Assembly: GCF_025399835.1 (NCBI RefSeq)
Contig: NZ_JAODVR010000001.1
Span: forward strand, 2,604,001-2,668,000
Length of the DNA stretch: 64,000 nt
Direction: 5' to 3'
Source of the DNA: Haloarchaeobius sp. HME9146
Lineage (GTDB): Archaea; Halobacteriota; Halobacteria; Halobacteriales; Natrialbaceae
In this document: positions 50,700 through 60,500 of the stretch, one piece after another
Position numbering within the stretch: the first letter of the stretch is position 1
Layout: every line of letters begins with the position of its first letter
The notes under the pieces: model-generated
The model's database searches: none
The model's input: the letters and a program-made list of their open reading frames with translations, nothing else
What the model was told of the DNA's origin: nothing
Position numbers and translations under genes: made by a program

Positions 50700-52829
50700 A
50701 TGGAACCCAAGCGAGAGTTGACGAGCGTCGACCTCGCCGCCCTCGTCTCCGAGTTGAACGCCTACAAGGGCGCGAAACTCGACAAGGCGTATCTCTACGG
50801 CGACGACATGATTCGCCTGAAGATGCGCGACTTCGAGCGCGGCCGGGTCGAGCTGCTCCTGGAGGTGGGCGACACGAAACGCGCCCACGTCGCCGCGCCG
50901 AGCCACGTCCCCGACGCCCCCGGTCGCCCGCCGAACTTCGCGATGATGCTGCGCAACCGGCTCTCCGGGGCGGACTTCGAGGGCGTCGAACAGTTCGAGT
51001 TCGACCGCATCCTCGAGTTCTCGTTCACCCGTGAGGACAAGGACACGAAGATCATCGTCGAGTTGTTCGGGCACGGGAACGTCGCGGTCTGCGACGAGAA
51101 CTACGAGGTCGTCGACTGTCTGGACACCGTTCGCCTGAAGTCCCGGACCGTCGCGCCGGGGTCGCTGTACGAGTTCCCCGAGTCGCGGCTGAACCCGCTG
51201 ACCGTCGACTACGAGCCGTTCGTCGCGAAGATGAACGAGTCCGACACCGACGTGGTCCGGACGCTCGCGACCCAGCTCAACTGGGGCGGGCTCTGGGGCG
51301 AGGAGCTGTGCCAGCGCGCCGGCGTGGAGAAGGCCATGGACATCGAGGATGCCGGCGAAGCCGAGTACCAGGCCATCTACGACACGGTCCAGCGCCTCGC
51401 GAGTTCGCTCTCCTCGGCCGACCTCGACCCCCGAATCTACTACGAGGAGCCCGAAGAAGACGAGGGGAGCCGCCGGGTCCTCGACGTGACACCGGTCCCG
51501 CTGGAGGAACGCGAGAACCTCGCCAGCGACGTGTACGACACGTTCAACGGTGCCTGCGACGACTACTTCTACGAACTCGAACTCGAGGACGAGGAGGAGT
51601 CCGGGGGCAGCAAGGCCGGGTCCAATCGCCCGGACTTCGCCGAACAGATCGCCAAGCACGAGCGCATCATCGAGCAGCAGGAGGGCGCTATCGAGGGCTT
51701 CGACGAACAGGCCGAGGCCGAACGCGAGAAGGCCGAGTTGCTGTACGGCCACTACGGGCTGGTCGACGAGGTCTGTTCGACCATCCGGGCTGCCCGCGAG
51801 GAGGAGGTCCCGTGGGACGACATCGCCGCGAAGTTCGACCAGGGTGCCGACCAGGGTATCCCGGAGGCCGAGGCCGTCGTCTCCGTGGATGGGGCCGAGC
51901 GGACCGTCACGCTGGACCTCGACGGGACCCAGGTCACCGTGGACGTGTTCGAGGGCGTCGAGAAGAACGCCGACCGGCTATACACCGAGGCCAAGCGCAT
52001 CGAGGAGAAGAAGGAGGGTGCGCTGGCCGCCATCGAGGACACCCGCGAGGAACTCGCGGACATCAAGGAGCGCCGCGACCAGTGGGACGCCCGCGACGAT
52101 GACGACGAGGACGGCGGCGACGACGAGGACACAGAGACCGACTGGCTCGCCCTCCAGTCCGTCCCCATCCGGACCGACGAGAAGTGGTTCGAGCGGTTCC
52201 GCTGGTTCCACACGAGCGACGGGTTCCTCGTCATCGGCGGCCGGAACGCCGACCAGAACGAGGAGTTGGTCAAGAAGTACCTCGACAAGGGCGACAAGGT
52301 GTTCCACACGCAGGCACACGGCGCACCCGTCACCATCATGAAGGCGACCGACCCGAGCGAACCCTCTCGTGATGTCGACTTCCCCGAGTCGAGCATCGAG
52401 GAGGCCGCACAGTTCGCGGTGACGTACTCCTCGGTCTGGAAGGACGGCGTCTTCGCCGCGGACGTGTACGAGGTCGACGGCGACCAGGTGACCAAGACGC
52501 CCGAGAGCGGGGAGTACCTCGAGAAGGGCTCGTTCGCCATCCGGGGCGACCGGACCTACCACAACGACACGGCCGTCGGCTGTGCCGTCGGCATCCAGTG
52601 CGAACCGCTGACGCGCGTCATCGGCGGCCCGCCGTCGGCCATCGAGGACCGGACGGAGGTGAACAGCCGGGTCGAGCCCGGTCGCTACGCACAGGGAGAC
52701 GTGGCCAAGCGCATCTACCGGCAGTTCCGTGAGGAGTTCACGGACACGTCGTTCGTCAGGAAGGTCGCGAGTCCGGACAAGATACAGCACTTCCTCCCGC
52801 CGGGCGGGAGCCGCATCCTCGAGGAGTAG
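50700..52829 (+). CDS. rqcH: RqcH/NFACT ribosome quality-control protein
   Basis: A 709-residue protein: NFACT-N domain (MEPKRELTSVDLAALVSELN..., about residues 1-270), a long coiled-coil arm (about 295-475, for example AKHERIIEQQEGAIEGFDEQ and RIEEKKEGALAAIEDTREEL) and the NFACT-R RNA-binding domain (about 485-600: EKWFERFRWFHTSDGFLVIGGRNADQNE). It binds 60S/50S subunits that carry a stalled peptidyl-tRNA and adds Ala tails. I start at the ATG at 50700, where the family begins. An acidic stretch (DDDDEDGGDDEDTETD) in the arm is a halophile insert. The Pelota gene lies 1.4 kb downstream on the same strand. Confidence 0.92.
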   Translation: MEPKRELTSVDLAALVSELNAYKGAKLDKAYLYGDDMIRLKMRDFERGRVELLLEVGDTKRAHVAAPSHVPDAPGRPPNFAMMLRNRLSGADFEGVEQFEFDRILEFSFTREDKDTKIIVELFGHGNVAVCDENYEVVDCLDTVRLKSRTVAPGSLYEFPESRLNPLTVDYEPFVAKMNESDTDVVRTLATQLNWGGLWGEELCQRAGVEKAMDIEDAGEAEYQAIYDTVQRLASSLSSADLDPRIYYEEPEEDEGSRRVLDVTPVPLEERENLASDVYDTFNGACDDYFYELELEDEEESGGSKAGSNRPDFAEQIAKHERIIEQQEGAIEGFDEQAEAEREKAELLYGHYGLVDEVCSTIRAAREEEVPWDDIAAKFDQGADQGIPEAEAVVSVDGAERTVTLDLDGTQVTVDVFEGVEKNADRLYTEAKRIEEKKEGALAAIEDTREELADIKERRDQWDARDDDDEDGGDDEDTETDWLALQSVPIRTDEKWFERFRWFHTSDGFLVIGGRNADQNEELVKKYLDKGDKVFHTQAHGAPVTIMKATDPSEPSRDVDFPESSIEEAAQFAVTYSSVWKDGVFAADVYEVDGDQVTKTPESGEYLEKGSFAIRGDRTYHNDTAVGCAVGIQCEPLTRVIGGPPSAIEDRTEVNSRVEPGRYAQGDVAKRIYRQFREEFTDTSFVRKVASPDKIQHFLPPGGSRILEE

Positions 52830-52864
52830 TCTAAGGTCGAGGCCGGTTTTTCGTCGCGTCGTTT

Positions 52865-53314
52865 TCAGACCAGACTGTCGGCGATGCCGGAGACGACCGG
52901 CAGCCGGATGGACCGACCCTGGTACGTCCGGACCAGCATGTACACCCAGATGCCGAACGCGGCGAACCCGAAGACGAGCCCGACGAGCGAGAGCACGAGC
53001 GAGATGAGGCCACCGAGGAGCCCGCCGATGGCGAACGTGAGTACGACGTTCACCAGCGTGAGGGCGAACGCCGCCACGAATATCGCGATGGAGAGGACGA
53101 TGGACTGCGCGGCGTGGAACCGCACGAACTCGTTCTCCGATTCGAGGACGAACACGATCGCGCCGGAGATGACGCCGAACACGTACGCGAGTGCGCCCGC
53201 GACGTTCTCGTCGACGCCGAGGCTGGTCTCCGATGGCGTGTGCGTGGTCGAGTCGGTGGTTACGGAACTGTCTGCCGTGGCTACGGGGTCAGCGGTGATA
53301 TCATCAGTTGCCAT
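52865..53314 (-). CDS. DUF4870-type membrane protein
   Basis: A 149-residue protein. A polar Thr/Ser/Asp-rich N-terminus (about 1-35) precedes three hydrophobic segments (about 38-57, 72-95 and 98-128). The stretch ENEFVRFHAAQSIVLSIAIF is the DUF4870/Tic20-like signature (F-x-R-x-H-A-x-Q). Function unknown. A TATA element TATATAG (53338-53344) lies 27 bases before its ATG on the minus strand. Convergent with rqcH. Confidence 0.8.
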   Translation of the reverse strand: MATDDITADPVATADSSVTTDSTTHTPSETSLGVDENVAGALAYVFGVISGAIVFVLESENEFVRFHAAQSIVLSIAIFVAAFALTLVNVVLTFAIGGLLGGLISLVLSLVGLVFGFAAFGIWVYMLVRTYQGRSIRLPVVSGIADSLV

Positions 53315-53481
53315 GTGGGTGTATCACACCTTTGAGGTATATAGCTATGCGTGCGTTTCAGACCATGAAACGTCGATAACGTCGGGTTTCCCGTGTCAGA
53401 ATCCGAACCAGCAGGCACTTGCGACTCCGGGTTCGACCGCGAATCATGACCCGTACGCCCACCCGACGAGGTGTGCCCTGA

Positions 53482-54192
53482 GTGCTCCTCGACACGTTCC
53501 GGTACCCGTTCCGTGGGCCCGACGCCAGGAGTGTGTGGGCAGCCCTCGCCGGGTTCGGCCTCACCGCATCCCTCCTCGCCCGGTTCGCGGTCGGCCTGTA
53601 TCCCAGCGCGCTCTCGCTGGTCCCGGCGCTGCTTGCTGTCGTCCCACTCGTCCTCTGGGCGGGCTACTGCCACAGGCTCGTCGCCACGACCATCGAGGGC
53701 GCGACAGAGCTCCCCCCGGCCCGGTCGCTCCGCGAGTTGGCCCGCGATGGCGTTCGCACCGCGGCCGTGACCGGCATCTATCTCTCCGTTCCGACCGCCG
53801 TCCTCCTCGTCACCGTCCGCGGTGCCGGTTCCCTCTCACCGGCAGACGTTTCGGGTGGCGGTGGCGCGCTCTTCGTCCTCGGGACGACCGTCACCCTCTG
53901 TCTCGCCCTCGCTATCGTCTACCTCTACCCGGGGGCATTCGCGGCACTGGCCGACGGGGAGCCACTCGTCACTGCTCTGGACCCGCGCGGCCGTGGCTAC
54001 GTCTACCGCCACAGCGCGTACTTCCTGACCTGGGTCGTCGCGTTCACCGTCGGCGGCCTCGGTGCGACCCTGTTCGGTGTCGTCCTCGCGGGCCGCGGGG
54101 TCGAGGGACTCCTCGCGCTGGCCGTCACGGTGTACACCAGCCAGGTCGCCGCGCGGCTGGTCGGGGTGGGCTACGGGCGGGTGGTCCGGTAG
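53482..54192 (+). CDS. DUF4013-type membrane protein
   Basis: A 236-residue protein with GTG start ([20 protein letters not shown]) and about six hydrophobic segments. The beginning DTFRYPFRG and the order of paired helices with a polar loop are those of the DUF4013 family of archaeal membrane proteins; role unknown. It stands 40 bases before the Pelota gene on the same strand, so it may share a transcript. Confidence 0.75.
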   Translation: MLLDTFRYPFRGPDARSVWAALAGFGLTASLLARFAVGLYPSALSLVPALLAVVPLVLWAGYCHRLVATTIEGATELPPARSLRELARDGVRTAAVTGIYLSVPTAVLLVTVRGAGSLSPADVSGGGGALFVLGTTVTLCLALAIVYLYPGAFAALADGEPLVTALDPRGRGYVYRHSAYFLTWVVAFTVGGLGATLFGVVLAGRGVEGLLALAVTVYTSQVAARLVGVGYGRVVR

Positions 54193-54232
54193 AAAGGAAA
54201 GGCATGTACGACCCCAGGCCGGACTCGGGCAT

Positions 54233-55300
54233 ATGCAGATAAAGAACCGGGTGCAGGTCGACGGGCGCACGGAACGCATCACGCTCGTTCCGGAGACCAT
54301 CGACGACCTGTGGCACCTGCAGTACGTCCTCGAGCCCGGTGACCTCGTCGCCGGCGACACGACGCGACGTATCCAGCGCGACGACGAGCAGCTGCGCGAC
54401 ACCGGCGGCGAACGCGAGCACATGCACATCACGTTGGGTGTCGAGGAGGTGGAGTTCCACAAGTTCGCGAACCGGCTCCGGGTGTCGGGAACCATCGAGC
54501 GCTGTTCCCGCGAGGACCAGCTCGGGCTGCACCACACGCTCAACGTCGAGGAACACGACGAGATAGAGGTCGAGAAGATCTGGAAGCCGGACCAGCTCGA
54601 CCGCCTCTCCGAAGCGGAAGAGTCCGCCGACAACCCCGACGTGGCCATCGCGACCGTCGAGGAGGGCGAGGCGCACATCCACACCGTCGCCCAGTACGGC
54701 ACCGAGGACCGCGGCTCGTTCACGGGGACGACCGGGAAGGGTGAGTACGCCCGCGGGCGCTCGGAGCTGTTCGCAGAACTCGCCCAGGCACTGGCCCGGA
54801 TGGACGTCGACGCCGTCATCCTCGCCGGTCCTGGCTTCACCAAGCAGGACGCGTTCAAGTACATCGAGCAGAACCACCCCGAGGTCGCTGAGAAGACGAC
54901 CGTGGTCGATACGGCCTCGGTCGGTGACCGGGGCGTCCACGAGGTCCTGAAACGCGGCGCGGTCGAGGACGTCCAGCGCGAGACTCGCATCGCCGAGGAG
55001 GCCGAGTACATCGACGAGTTGACCACGCGAATCGCCACCGGCCACGAGGCCGCGTACGGGCCGGAATCGGTCGCGAAGGCCGCCGACTACGGCGCTATCG
55101 ACCGGTTGCTCGTCCTCGACGAGAAACTCCGCGAGGAGCGCGGCCCCGACGGCGAGTGGGACCTCGACGTGAACGACCTCATCACGAACGTCGAACGCAA
55201 GGGCGGCGAGATAACCGTCTTCTCCAGCGAGTTCCCACCGGGCCAGCAGCTGAAGAACCTCGGCGGAATCGCGGCGCTCCTCCGGTATCGACTCGACTGA
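54233..55300 (+). CDS. pelA: Pelota (aPelota/Dom34) mRNA surveillance and ribosome rescue factor
   Basis: A 355-residue eRF1-like protein in three domains: N-terminal Sm-like ([20 protein letters not shown]...[21 protein letters not shown], about 1-130), central (about 135-255: [37 protein letters not shown]) and C-terminal (260-355, ending [17 protein letters not shown]). The release-factor GGQ is absent, as expected. With aABCE1 it splits stalled ribosomes. The start at 54233 follows a TATGCAG context; the longer frame upstream belongs to the DUF4013 gene region. Confidence 0.95.
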   Translation: MQIKNRVQVDGRTERITLVPETIDDLWHLQYVLEPGDLVAGDTTRRIQRDDEQLRDTGGEREHMHITLGVEEVEFHKFANRLRVSGTIERCSREDQLGLHHTLNVEEHDEIEVEKIWKPDQLDRLSEAEESADNPDVAIATVEEGEAHIHTVAQYGTEDRGSFTGTTGKGEYARGRSELFAELAQALARMDVDAVILAGPGFTKQDAFKYIEQNHPEVAEKTTVVDTASVGDRGVHEVLKRGAVEDVQRETRIAEEAEYIDELTTRIATGHEAAYGPESVAKAADYGAIDRLLVLDEKLREERGPDGEWDLDVNDLITNVERKGGEITVFSSEFPPGQQLKNLGGIAALLRYRLD

Positions 55301-55368
55301 CCTGTCCTATTTTCGAGAACATGGAATAGAAAACCAATTGGTCGTCCGACCCGCAGTGAGAGCCACCC

Positions 55369-56415
55369 ATGAGTTCTGACGATCTCGACATCGACTTCGG
55401 TGGCGGCGGGTCCAGCAGCAGTGGCGGGGGCGGTGACGGCCGACGTGGCCTCGTCATCGCTATCGCGGGCATCACACTGCTCTTGCTGGTCGTCGTCCTC
55501 GTCGCGTTCATCTTCGGCGGTATCGTCACGGTCGACGAAGGGACACGGGCCGTCCACACGAGCCAGGGCAAGGTCGTCGGCGTGTACGGCCCCGGCTGGC
55601 ACCTGAAGATCCCCGTCCTCGACGGTGCACACCACTACGACGTCCGGACCCAGGAGTACACGATGAGTTCCTCCTCCGGTGAGGGCGCGAAGTCGAACCG
55701 CGACGACTCCATCACGGCACTCTCCTCGGAGGGGATGGAGCTCGATATCGACGTCACGGTCAGGTACCACGTCGTCCCGAACGAGGTCGACGCCATCTAC
55801 TCGACGGTCGGCACCTCGAACGAGGAGATCAACCGGAAGATCGTTCGGCCGACCTCCCGGTCCGCGGTCCGGAGCTGTGCTGCCGAGTACGAGGGCCTCC
55901 AGATATACTCGACCGACCGCGACAAGTTCCGCACCTGCATCAACTCCCAGTTGAGCACGGAGTTCGGGACCAACGGGGTCGAACTGGAGACCGTCCAGAT
56001 ACGGAACGTCCAGCTCCCGCCGAAGGTCGTCGAGGCCATCAACGAGAAGCAGGCGACCGAGAAGCGACTGGAGAAGAAGGAGACGGAGATAGAGATAGAG
56101 AAGAAGGAGAAAGAACGGGCGGTCATCGAGGCCGAGGCCGAGGCGGAGCAGATCAAGATCAAGGGCGAGGCACTTCGCGAGAACCCCGAGATATTGCAAC
56201 TGCGCTACATCGAGGCGCTCCGGACGAACCCGAACACGGTCTACATCCCCTCTGACTCCGGGCTCACGCTGACGCGCGAGGTCGATGCACCGAACGGGAA
56301 CACGAACACCACGAACAACTCCTCGCGGGTCGTCTCACAGCGCGACATCGCGGGCGTCGACCCGACGTTGCTCGATTCCGCGACGCTCGACCTCCCGCGG
56401 GTCGTGGTCGGCTGA
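55369..56415 (+). CDS. SPFH/prohibitin-domain membrane protein
   Basis: A 348-residue protein. Residues 1-24 are Gly/Ser-rich (GGGGSSSSGGGG), one transmembrane helix follows (about 27-50) and then the band-7 domain (VTVDEGTRAVHTSQGKVVGVYGPGWHLKIPVLD, about 53-230). A charged coiled coil of alternating Glu/Lys (EKRLEKKETEIEIEKKEKER, about 228-265) precedes a polar, Asn-rich tail with NTNTTNNSS. These proteins form ring-like membrane scaffolds. No protease partner (NfeD/FtsH) is next to it. Its own promoter is probably in the 68 bases after pelA. Confidence 0.88.
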   Translation: MSSDDLDIDFGGGGSSSSGGGGDGRRGLVIAIAGITLLLLVVVLVAFIFGGIVTVDEGTRAVHTSQGKVVGVYGPGWHLKIPVLDGAHHYDVRTQEYTMSSSSGEGAKSNRDDSITALSSEGMELDIDVTVRYHVVPNEVDAIYSTVGTSNEEINRKIVRPTSRSAVRSCAAEYEGLQIYSTDRDKFRTCINSQLSTEFGTNGVELETVQIRNVQLPPKVVEAINEKQATEKRLEKKETEIEIEKKEKERAVIEAEAEAEQIKIKGEALRENPEILQLRYIEALRTNPNTVYIPSDSGLTLTREVDAPNGNTNTTNNSSRVVSQRDIAGVDPTLLDSATLDLPRVVVG

Positions 56416-56729
56416 GCACCCCGCCCCGACCGACCCTATTCTCGTTGGGTGCAACTCCAATAGCGACCAGTCGATAGCAGTAGATGCGGCAGTCGCACAG
56501 GCCAGTCAGCATCCCACAACCGTGCCAACCGAATCACAGCCCCCACTCGTGCCCTGACGGTCCTCGCGTTCCGCTCGAACGCCTTCCGCCATCCACCCCC
56601 ACCCCCTTTCCACCACCCCCTTTCCGCCACCCCTACCCATCCCTTCGTGTGATACCACTGGTCGAATAGCTCGGCGCAACGCTACACTCCTCTCGAAAGA
56701 ATCGCTCGCTGGACCGGTGGCGGCTGGGC
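56416..56729. other. intergenic region with pyrimidine-rich tract
   Basis: 314 bases between the convergent SPFH and TrmB-like genes. From about 56582 to 56645 the plus strand is almost purely C and T with CCACCCCC and CCCCTTTCC units; no coding sense is seen in either direction. It could be a bidirectional termination zone for both genes, or form non-B DNA. Confidence 0.5.
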
Positions 56730-57512
56730 TTACTCGACCGGGCCGCCCGCCGATTTCGCCAGCTGGATGAGCATCTTCGCGAAGTTCGTCTCCTCGCTCC
56801 AGAACGCGGTCTCGCGGTCGATGCCGGGCAGTTCCTGCCCGTGGCCGACGACGCTCAACAGCAACGCGTCGTCGTCGACGAACACGCCCCGGCAGGGGCC
56901 ACCCTCGTCGGGGGCACCCTTGTGTGGATTTGCGGGTTCGTCGGTCCTGATACCGGGCTCGTCTGCGAACAGCTCGCGGACCGCGGGTTCTTCGCTCAGC
57001 ACGGCCGTCTCGAGGCCGCGGTCGGCACACGCGCGGAGCGCCTCGGTGATGTCTTCGGTGACGAGCTCGGGCGAGGCCGCGGCGTAGGCCACCGACTCGT
57101 CGGCACGCCGGATGAGGTCGGCCGCGCGGTCGGAGATGCGTTCGCGACCGCGGATGGTCCAGATGGCCTCCTGTTCCTCCTGGTCGTCACCGAACTGTTC
57201 TCGCACCGTCTCGACGTAGTCGAACGCCTGGTCGGACTCGCGTTCGAAGCGCTCTCGCAGCATCGAGCGCGCCTCGTCGGTGCTGACCGGCCGGTACTGC
57301 ATCGGGCTGGACTGCTGGACCTCGATGAGTCCGCGCTCCTCCAGGCCCTCTGTCACGCTGTATACCTGCGAGCGTGGCACGTCCGCCACCCGGGAGACCT
57401 CCCGGGCGGTACCGGTCCCGAGCTTCTGCAGTGCGATGAACACCTTGGCCTCGTAGCTGGTGAGCCCGAGACGTTCCAGGGAGTCGATGGCCTCGTCTTC
57501 GTTTGCAGTCAT
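56730..57512 (-). CDS. TrmB-family transcriptional regulator
   Basis: A 260-residue protein. The N-terminal winged helix IDSLERLGLTSYEAKVFIALQKLGTGTAREVSRVADVPRSQVYSVTEGLEERGLI (about 9-63) is the TrmB/MarR-like HTH typical of haloarchaea. A helix linker (about 75-105) follows, then a PLD-like ligand domain with IWTIRGRERISDRAADLIRRADESVAYAAASPEL. Its ATG overlaps the stop of the exporter gene upstream, so both are in one transcript, the exporter first. It probably controls its own operon in answer to a ligand of the exporter. Confidence 0.88.
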   Translation of the reverse strand: MTANEDEAIDSLERLGLTSYEAKVFIALQKLGTGTAREVSRVADVPRSQVYSVTEGLEERGLIEVQQSSPMQYRPVSTDEARSMLRERFERESDQAFDYVETVREQFGDDQEEQEAIWTIRGRERISDRAADLIRRADESVAYAAASPELVTEDITEALRACADRGLETAVLSEEPAVRELFADEPGIRTDEPANPHKGAPDEGGPCRGVFVDDDALLLSVVGHGQELPGIDRETAFWSEETNFAKMLIQLAKSAGGPVE

Positions 57513-60500
57513 GACTGGAAGCCAGCACCTCCGTCGTGTTGGGTCGTCGATTCCGCACCGAGGTCGTCGTCGCCGTCGAGCCAGCGGTCGTAGAGGACCT
57601 CCAGCTCCTCACGGGTGAGCTTCCCGTCGCGGGCCTTCTGGCTGGCTTCGTCGAGGGTCGCCTGCGTGACCGGTGCGTCGAGCACCTCGCGGAGGAACGG
57701 CGTCATCACCGTCAACTCGGACGGGCCCTCGATGGTGCCGTCACCAGCCGAGGTCCGGAGCGTCGACTCGAACGCGAGTCGCTTGCCCGCCTTCGCATCC
57801 GCCGGCACGCCGGCGAAGTACGAGAGCGAGAGGTCGGTCGGCTGGTCCAGCTCCCACAGGACGTACAGCCGGCGGCCGACCATCGAGTACGAGGTCGGCG
57901 TCGGCGAGAGTTCCGAGACCTCGCCACCGGTGCCGGGCACCCGTTCGGAGAGCATGACGCGCCCCTCCGCGTCGGGGATGGTGAGGGACGCGGTGAACTC
58001 GCTGCCGGGCGTCGGCGTCTCGTCGGAGACCTCGCGGGTCCCACGGATGGTCGGCATGCTCGCCGGTTCGCCAGCGTCGGCCGGCTGCTCGGTGGCCGCA
58101 TCAGACTCTTCGGAGACGAGCGGCGTCCACTCGCCGGCGTCGTCCGTGCTCGATTCCTCGGGGTCGGCCGCCACGCCGCCGTTGGGCGTCGCGTCGACCG
58201 TCGTCGGGCCGTCGTCGGCACCTGCCGGGACGGCCTCCTGCTCTATCTGCACCATGTCGTCGGTGCCGCCGACGTAGCGGTGCCAGACGACGAGCAGGCT
58301 CGGCAGCACCAGCACGCTCGCGAGGAACGCGTAGATGATGGTGAGCGCGGTGATGACGCCGAACTGTTGCAGTGCCGGGAAGATGGCGAAACTCAGCACG
58401 CCGAAGCCACCGACCGTGGTGGCCGCGGAGCCGAGCAGTGCACCACCGGTTCCGGTGATGGTCGTGTCCATCGCCTCCCACTGGTCCTCGCGGCGGCCCA
58501 GTTCGAGGTTGAACCGCTCGGAGACGTGGATGCTGTAGGCGACCCCGAGCCCGACGGTCAGGCTCGTGATCATCCCCGTCAGGACGTTGAACGGCATGCC
58601 GATGACGTACATCGTCCCGAGAATCCACGCCACCGAGAGGGCGACGGGCAGCAGGGTGACGATACCGAGGGTCGCGCTTCCCTCCGTGATGCGGTACGCG
58701 ATCATCAGGAACGCGAACACCGCGATGAGCGTGATGACGAGGCTCTGGATGACCGTCTCGAGCAGGTCGTTCTGGACGATCTCGTTCACGATGGGCGAGC
58801 CGGTCGCGATGACGGCTGCATCATCGAGGGACGCGGAGTCCTGCACGTCGCTGGCGATGGCGCGCATCTCGGTGGTCGTTTCACCGGTCCCTGCGCCACC
58901 TTTGATCGGCACCACGAGTCGCATCGCGACGTAGGAGCCGTCCTCGGTCTGGTGGATGACGCCGGCAGCTTCCCCTGGTGCGACCTCGAACAGCTGGTCG
59001 TACACACCGGTGACGTTCTCGTCGGGCACGCCGTCACCGTCGGTGTCGGCGGCGGTGAACGTCTGGTTGAACGTCTCGTTCTCCGCGGCGACCTGGGCCA
59101 TGACGGTCAGCGGCGAGCGCATGTTCACCGTCCCGCTCGCGCCGGCGAACGGGGTGTCGTAGTCACCCGCATCGATGCGCTGTTTGGTTGCATCGAGCGC
59201 CTGTAACGTCTGTGGGTCCGTCGCCCCGCCTCGTATCAACACCTGTGCCTGGGAGTCCTCGCGCTGGAAGTGGTCGTTGACGTAGTCGAGGTTCTGCTTC
59301 GCGCTGTACTCGCCCGGCTTCAGTGGCTCGGGCAGTTCGTACATCCACGACGGCGGTTCGCCCGCGATGAAGTCCTCCTGCGAGAACGAGGTGTCGACCT
59401 GGCTCCCGCCGTAGGCACCTGCCGCAGAGATGGTGAGCGCGACGAGGATGACGACGATGGGGGCTTTCTTCGCGAGCACGGAGCCGACCTTGAGGGCCTG
59501 GCTGAACCGACCGCCACCGGTCCCGAAGGCGCGCTTCTTGCGGTCGAAGCCGAAGCCCTCCAGCAACTCGTCCGCCTCGACCTTCAGCGCGGGGATGAAC
59601 GCGCCGAAGATGGCGAGTGCCGAGACGATACCCCACGAGGAGACGATACCGAAGTCCGCAATCGCCGAGAGCGGACTGGTCAGGTTCGAGAGGAACCCGA
59701 TGACCGTCGTCGCGGTCACCCAGACGAGGGCGATGCCGACGCCGGCCAGCGCGTACTGCATGGAGCCGCGCACGTCACTCGGGGTGTTGTCGTCCAGGCG
59801 CTCCTCGCGATGGCGCATGAAGATGTGGATGGCGTAGTCGATGGACAGCCCGATGAGCAACACCGGGACCGCGATCATGATCTGGTTGAACGCGATGTTC
59901 AGGTAGCCCATCATGCCGAACGTCCACATGAGCGCGGCGAAGATGCCGACCAGCCCGAGCGCGATGTCGAGGAGGTCGCGGTAGGCGACGACGAGCGTCA
60001 CGACGACGAACAGGAGTGCGAACGGTCCGACGATCGCCAGCGAGTCCGACAGCGACTGGTCGATCTCCTGTGAGATGACACCGAAGCCGAAGACGATGTA
60101 CTCGTCACCGCTCCCACTGGATGCGGCCTGGGCGAGGTCCTGCATCTCCAGTTGGGTCTGGATGGTCCGGTCAGCGACCGAGTCACTGCTCTGGATGTCG
60201 CTGTCTATCTGGGTCTGCTGCTGGATGATCATCATCCGGGCGCTCGCCGTGGTCGAGCCCGGCTCGTAGTTCTTCTCCATCAGCTGGAGTGCCTGGCCCG
60301 CGAACGGCGACCCGCCGTTGCCATCGTCCGGCTCTGCGAGGACGATTCCGAGGACCTCGTCGACCTCGGACGCGTTCATCGACTCGAGCTGGTCGATCTG
60401 CTCGGCCAGCGAGGGCGAGCCCGACTCCTGGAGTGCCTGCTGGTCGGCCTGCAGTTCCTGGAAGGCTTCCTGGAGTTCCTGGCCCTCCTGTTCCAGCTGG

